Shown: in pieces, positions 5,604-8,593 of the stretch | Position numbering within the stretch: position 1 is the stretch's first letter | Layout: every line of letters starts with the position of its first letter | Assembly: GCA_023458855.1 (NCBI GenBank) | Contig: JAEWWQ010000079.1 | Span: 1 to 8,593, forward strand | DNA from: Bacillota bacterium | GTDB lineage: Bacteria; Bacillota; Clostridia; Lachnospirales; Lachnospiraceae | Length of the DNA stretch: 8,593 bases | Reading direction: 5' to 3' | Notes under the pieces: generated by a model | Database searches by the model: none | Told to the model about the DNA's origin: nothing | The model's input: the letters and a program-made list of their open reading frames with translations, nothing else | Position numbers and translations under genes: made by a program

Positions 5604-6317
5604 TTATACATTTCCACACGTCTTAAAAAAACTAAAATATCGTTCCATCCGATTGAATCCGATTTGTACCAGGGTACATATCATTATATAAATCAGAAAA
5701 ATAACTGCATAAGCTTCGATATAGTTGTATCCATAGGATGCTTCCATCTTTGCAATTGCAGTGATGTCTTTTACGGTCATCAGAAATGCAAGTGATGTAT
5801 TTTTTAATAAACTGACTGTAATATTACAAATATTTGGTAATGCGGCCACTAAGGCCTGCGGAATGATAATGCGTGTGTATGCCCTTACAGTTGACAGACC
5901 AATTGCCTGTGCTGCTTCCAGCTGCCCGCTGTTTACAGTCAGCAGTGCCGATCTCCATGTCTCCGACATGGTTGCTATCGTATTCAGCGTAAATACGATA
6001 TATGCATATAGAATGGGATTCAGATCAAATACATTTATTGGAAGCTGCAATTGCTTCACGAGCAGATTCAGCAGACTTGGAAATAAACTATAAATAATCA
6101 ATATCTGCAGCACAATTGGTGTTCCTCTGATAAAGGATACATAAATTGCGACACCCCTTCTGATTCCTCTCACTTGATTTATTTTTACCACTGCCATGAA
6201 AAAAGCAATTGGTGCAGCTAACAGTAAGGAAACAATTGTTAATTTAAGCGTTGTGGGAATCCCCGTAAGTGCAACGAAAAATGTATGCTTCGCAAATTCT
6301 AAATCAAATTCCATCAT
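5604..6317 (-). CDS. tcyM: Amino acid (probably cystine) ABC transporter permease, TcyM type
   Basis: This 237-residue integral membrane protein of the His/Glu/Gln/Arg/opine permease family has hydrophobic segments at about 24-45, 57-83, 101-117, 156-181 and 203-220. The cytoplasmic EAA loop, which docks on the ATPase, is EAAQAIGLSTVRAYTRIIIP (134-153) with the conserved glycine at 140. Its ATG overlaps the end of the preceding permease gene by four bases (ATGA), and AAGGTGG sits just upstream inside that gene. This implies translational coupling and a heterodimeric membrane domain. A second in-frame ATG follows immediately. Confidence 0.88.
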   Translation of the reverse strand: MMEFDLEFAKHTFFVALTGIPTTLKLTIVSLLLAAPIAFFMAVVKINQVRGIRRGVAIYVSFIRGTPIVLQILIIYSLFPSLLNLLVKQLQLPINVFDLNPILYAYIVFTLNTIATMSETWRSALLTVNSGQLEAAQAIGLSTVRAYTRIIIPQALVAALPNICNITVSLLKNTSLAFLMTVKDITAIAKMEASYGYNYIEAYAVIFLIYIMICTLVQIGFNRMERYFSFFKTCGNV

Positions 6318-7072
6318 GCCACCTTCTTCACTCTTTTCGTTAATCTGTTATTCCGTAAGCTTCTTTTATCCATTTCATGATTTTTCCTGCCTTTTGACAA
6401 TTTTGTTTCTATTCCGGCAAAAGTTTTTTCTATGATGATCGTCATTCCCCAATAGATAATTGCCAGTGCAATATAGGTTTCCAGCGCATAGGAACCATAG
6501 TTATTGCCGATTACCAATTGTCCTTTTCCCATAATATCGATAAGACCAATGGTATAGGCCAGGGTTCCTTCTTTCATCAGTCCAATTAATGAGTTGCTGA
6601 AATTAGGAAGTGCAACTACGATACCTTGTGGTAATAGAATTCTGTAAAATGCCTGTAATTCTGTTAATCCCACACTGACCGCCGCCTCATGCTGGCCCTT
6701 ATCAATAGATTCATATGCCGTTCTCATAACTTCTGCCATCGTAGCCGCAAATATAAGTGTAAATGTTATGACAACAAAAATTCCTTTGTTATAGTCATTT
6801 ATGTTCCATCCAAATACTGCCTCCAGCAGCTCCGGAAGTCCGTAAAAAATAATGAATAGCAGTACTATGGACGGTGTACACCTTAAGATCCCGATATAAG
6901 TATCAGCCAATCGTTTCGGAATTCTTCTTTTTTGTACTTTGGCTTTTGCCAGGATGAGTCCCAAAATCCCGCCAAAAAGTACTGTTCCAATCATTATAGA
7001 TATGGTTACTAACAAATAGGGAAGTAATACCGGAATTACTTCCAATATAAATATAGGTTTAAATGGTCTCAT
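6314..7072 (-). CDS. tcyL: Amino acid (probably cystine) ABC transporter permease, TcyL type, with a basic C-terminal tail
   Basis: With the ATG at 7072 the protein has 252 residues. A TTG at 7096 would add eight, but it lies only 3 nt after the preceding stop and has a poor ribosome binding site. Membrane segments lie at about 14-43, 59-80, 98-114, 150-180 and 197-217. The EAA loop is HEAAVSVGLTELQAFYRILL (128-147), followed by PQG. After the last membrane segment comes a strongly basic tail (224-252) with about twelve K/R and two acidic residues. Most permeases of this family end soon after the last helix, so the tail is unusual. It is predicted to face the cytoplasm. The gene follows the binding-protein gene by 27 bp and overlaps the next permease by 4 bp, placing it firmly in the transporter operon. 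Confidence 0.87.
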   Translation of the reverse strand: MRPFKPIFILEVIPVLLPYLLVTISIMIGTVLFGGILGLILAKAKVQKRRIPKRLADTYIGILRCTPSIVLLFIIFYGLPELLEAVFGWNINDYNKGIFVVITFTLIFAATMAEVMRTAYESIDKGQHEAAVSVGLTELQAFYRILLPQGIVVALPNFSNSLIGLMKEGTLAYTIGLIDIMGKGQLVIGNNYGSYALETYIALAIIYWGMTIIIEKTFAGIETKLSKGRKNHEMDKRSLRNNRLTKRVKKVA

Positions 7073-7099
7073 AACTCGTATTCTTCCCTTCGTCAAATA

Positions 7100-8038
7100 T
7101 TACTTCTGAATGTATTGGAAAAGATCTTCTCCAAAATATTCTTCCTCTAATTCTAAAATTTTTCCGCTTTCCGTTAATTGCTCAATGGCCTGATCATACG
7201 CATCCGCAAGCTCCTGATCACCCTTGTTAAACAACGGATACGTCGGAATTGCCTGGTACACTGCATAGCTTAGCTTATCTGCATAATCATGGTATGCCCC
7301 CTCTTCCGATACGACATTATTTTCAAACGATGTCTTTATATCAAAATATGCATCATATCTGCCTTCCACTACCCATGTATAAGCGTCCGCAATTGTAAAT
7401 GCATCGGAAGCCTGCAGATCCACCTGATTATCCGGGTGTTCTGTATTATATTGTTCTACCACGTTATACTGCGCATTTTGCGGTGCAATCGGTACTAATT
7501 TTCCGCTGAAGGAAGCAAAGGATTCCAGATCTTTGATCTTATCCGCATTCTCTGTTCTGTAAGTAATTCCAATGCTGCTTGCACCTATATAGTTCTTCGG
7601 AAATATAAATTTCTCGGCGCGTTCTTCTGTGAACCAGGCACCTTTTGTTCCAATATTGTATTTTCCGGACTCAACTCCGATCAATAAATCATCATCCGTT
7701 GTAGGCACATAGGAAAATTCATATTGCGGTAGCAGTTCATCTACTGCTTTCAGTACCTGTACTTCAAATCCATCTGATTCCCCTGCTTCATTCACGTAAT
7801 CATAGGGAATGTAGGTTTGTGTATGGGCTACCGTTATTTTCTGCACTTCTCCGGTACCTTCTTCTGCGCTGTCCGTCTCACTTGTATTTTCTTCACTTGT
7901 TGTCTCTTCCTCTGCTGTCGCCTCCGTTACCGGACTATCAGCCGCATTTGTTTGAGAAACTTTACTTCCGCATCCTGTTGCAACAACTGCTATTCCTATC
8001 AGGCTTGTTATCAGTGCCAATATTTTTTTATTTTTCAT
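7100..8038 (-). CDS. Substrate-binding lipoprotein of the cystine-type ABC transporter (TcyJ/TcyK-like)
   Basis: This 312-residue protein has a lipoprotein signal peptide: basic MKNKK, a hydrophobic core (6-19), and the lipobox ATGC with C23 as the lipidated residue. It is thus tethered outside the membrane. Residues 27-65 form a low-complexity linker rich in E, S and T. The family-3 solute-binding domain runs from about 66 to 306, with DGFEVQVLKAVDELLP near 89-104, R140 in the TEERAEKF segment, the IGASSIGITYR strand (151-161), and YDAYFD (228-233). By comparison with the family, R140 and the acidic pair are candidates for gripping the amino acid's carboxylate and amino groups. Cystine or a related sulfur amino acid is the likeliest ligand, given the Tcy-like partners. 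GAGGAG lies about 10 nt before the ATG, and 47 bp with no terminator separates it from the upstream gene. Confidence 0.88.
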   Translation of the reverse strand: MKNKKILALITSLIGIAVVATGCGSKVSQTNAADSPVTEATAEEETTSEENTSETDSAEEGTGEVQKITVAHTQTYIPYDYVNEAGESDGFEVQVLKAVDELLPQYEFSYVPTTDDDLLIGVESGKYNIGTKGAWFTEERAEKFIFPKNYIGASSIGITYRTENADKIKDLESFASFSGKLVPIAPQNAQYNVVEQYNTEHPDNQVDLQASDAFTIADAYTWVVEGRYDAYFDIKTSFENNVVSEEGAYHDYADKLSYAVYQAIPTYPLFNKGDQELADAYDQAIEQLTESGKILELEEEYFGEDLFQYIQK

Positions 8039-8085
8039 AATTTTCTTTCTCCTCGATTTTCATTTACATCAACTGTGATTTTTTC

Positions 8086-8593
8086 TTAGACTCTTGCTGC
8101 TTTCTTTCTGACCCACTCAAGTCTGCTAAATTCGATATCACTTGGAACGGTGCAATCTGCACCAAGAATAATTCCCTTCTTACCGGCCTTGCTGATGAGC
8201 TGCTCTGTAGCGGACTCGATTTCTTTTTTACTTCCCTTATATAGCAGATCCTTATCCGTATTTGCGAATCCACCGATTACTGCTTTTCCGTCAAACAGTT
8301 TTTTCCCTTCTTCCAGACTGACATTTTCTATCGTCACAGCCCAGTTAACTGCTTTTGCCGGATAATCCACATAGATGGACAGATCATTTCTCACACCTTC
8401 ATATCCACAGATATGTAAAATGTTGTTATTGCTTACTCTATTTGCTTCATCCAATACTTTTCTTTCACTTGGTGTGACAATCTCCAGATAATCTGTATTT
8501 TTGATATTTTTATCCTGTAAGTTCTGTACGCTCAGATAAATACCGTCTGCTTTTCCCTCCGTGATAACACGTCTGGATAATACTTTAATATCT
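8086..8593 (-). CDS. Uroporphyrinogen decarboxylase/corrinoid methyltransferase family protein, C-terminal 168 residues (5' end outside window)
   Basis: The frame is open from the right window edge to a TAA at 8088-8086, and the true start lies beyond base 8593. The visible part has GKADGIYLSVQ near its beginning, then LHICG (H60 and C62 of the visible part), and GADCTVP with C147. This matches the HxC...C zinc-ligand arrangement of MtaA/MtbA-type methylcobamide:thiol methyltransferases, which belong to the UroD superfamily. True heme-pathway HemE lacks this cysteine set, so methyl transfer to a thiol is more likely than porphyrin decarboxylation. The actual methyl donor and acceptor are unknown. 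The gene is 47 bp upstream of the binding-protein gene with no terminator, suggesting one operon with the transporter. A TTG at 8454 is not the start, because homology-like sequence continues upstream of it. Confidence 0.85.
   Translation of the reverse strand, partial: DIKVLSRRVITEGKADGIYLSVQNLQDKNIKNTDYLEIVTPSERKVLDEANRVSNNNILHICGYEGVRNDLSIYVDYPAKAVNWAVTIENVSLEEGKKLFDGKAVIGGFANTDKDLLYKGSKKEIESATEQLISKAGKKGIILGADCTVPSDIEFSRLEWVRKKAARV

Noticed and set aside
7073..7096. TTG start extending the TcyL permease by eight residues
   Set aside because: It begins 3 nt after the preceding stop with a weak ribosome binding site. The ATG at 7072 gives a normal permease N-terminus, though its own ribosome binding site is also only moderate, so some doubt remains.
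8064..8273. A 69-codon minus-strand frame overlapping the UroD-family gene end
   Set aside because: It is an alternative frame of the UroD-family coding region, with no family-like motifs and a low-complexity serine-rich translation.

Overview
The window looks like chromosomal DNA of an anaerobic, low-to-moderate-GC Firmicute, most likely a Clostridia/Lachnospiraceae gut-type bacterium. This rests on AGGAG-type ribosome binding sites, AT-rich spacers, sigma-A-like promoters, and Bacillus/Clostridium-type TcyKLMN and transsulfuration proteins. It is an inference from gene style, not a species identification. Every gene I can support lies on the minus strand, so transcription runs from high to low coordinates.

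Right and centre (8593 down to 1263) is a sulfur amino acid locus. In transcription order it holds: the C-terminal part of a uroporphyrinogen-decarboxylase/corrinoid-methyltransferase-family protein with a complete HxC...C metal-binding motif (cut by the right edge); a TcyK-type substrate-binding lipoprotein; two permeases (TcyL and TcyM type, overlapping by ATGA); a TcyN-type ATPase; a short-chain dehydrogenase; a cystathionine gamma-synthase/lyase-family PLP enzyme; and MetY (O-acetylhomoserine sulfhydrylase), closed by a Rho-independent terminator at 1211-1251. Spacing is tight throughout except at two points. A near-consensus promoter sits at 3997-4025, between the dehydrogenase and the PLP genes, and a mobile insertion lies between the two PLP genes. 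The set fits import of cystine or a related sulfur compound plus interconversion of cysteine, homocysteine and methionine. The methyltransferase-like protein and the dehydrogenase are the unexplained members.

Two small non-coding elements resembling miniature transposons punctuate the locus. The one at 2626-2780 is unusually clean: terminal inverted repeats, a perfect 7-bp target duplication (TAGTATT), and insertion inside the stop codon of the upstream gene such that the element's first base rebuilds a stop (TAA became TAG). The one at 1007-1147 has two nested pairs of inverted repeats and an outward-facing TTGACA at each end. It lies exactly between the sulfur locus and the left module.

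Left (1-973) is a more AT-rich accessory module: a 76-residue protein of unknown function followed by the first 225 residues of a beta-class DNA methyltransferase (cut by the left edge), probably part of a restriction-modification system. Between them is a possible frameshifted continuation of the small protein. No tRNA, rRNA, CRISPR array, SAM riboswitch or T-box was seen.
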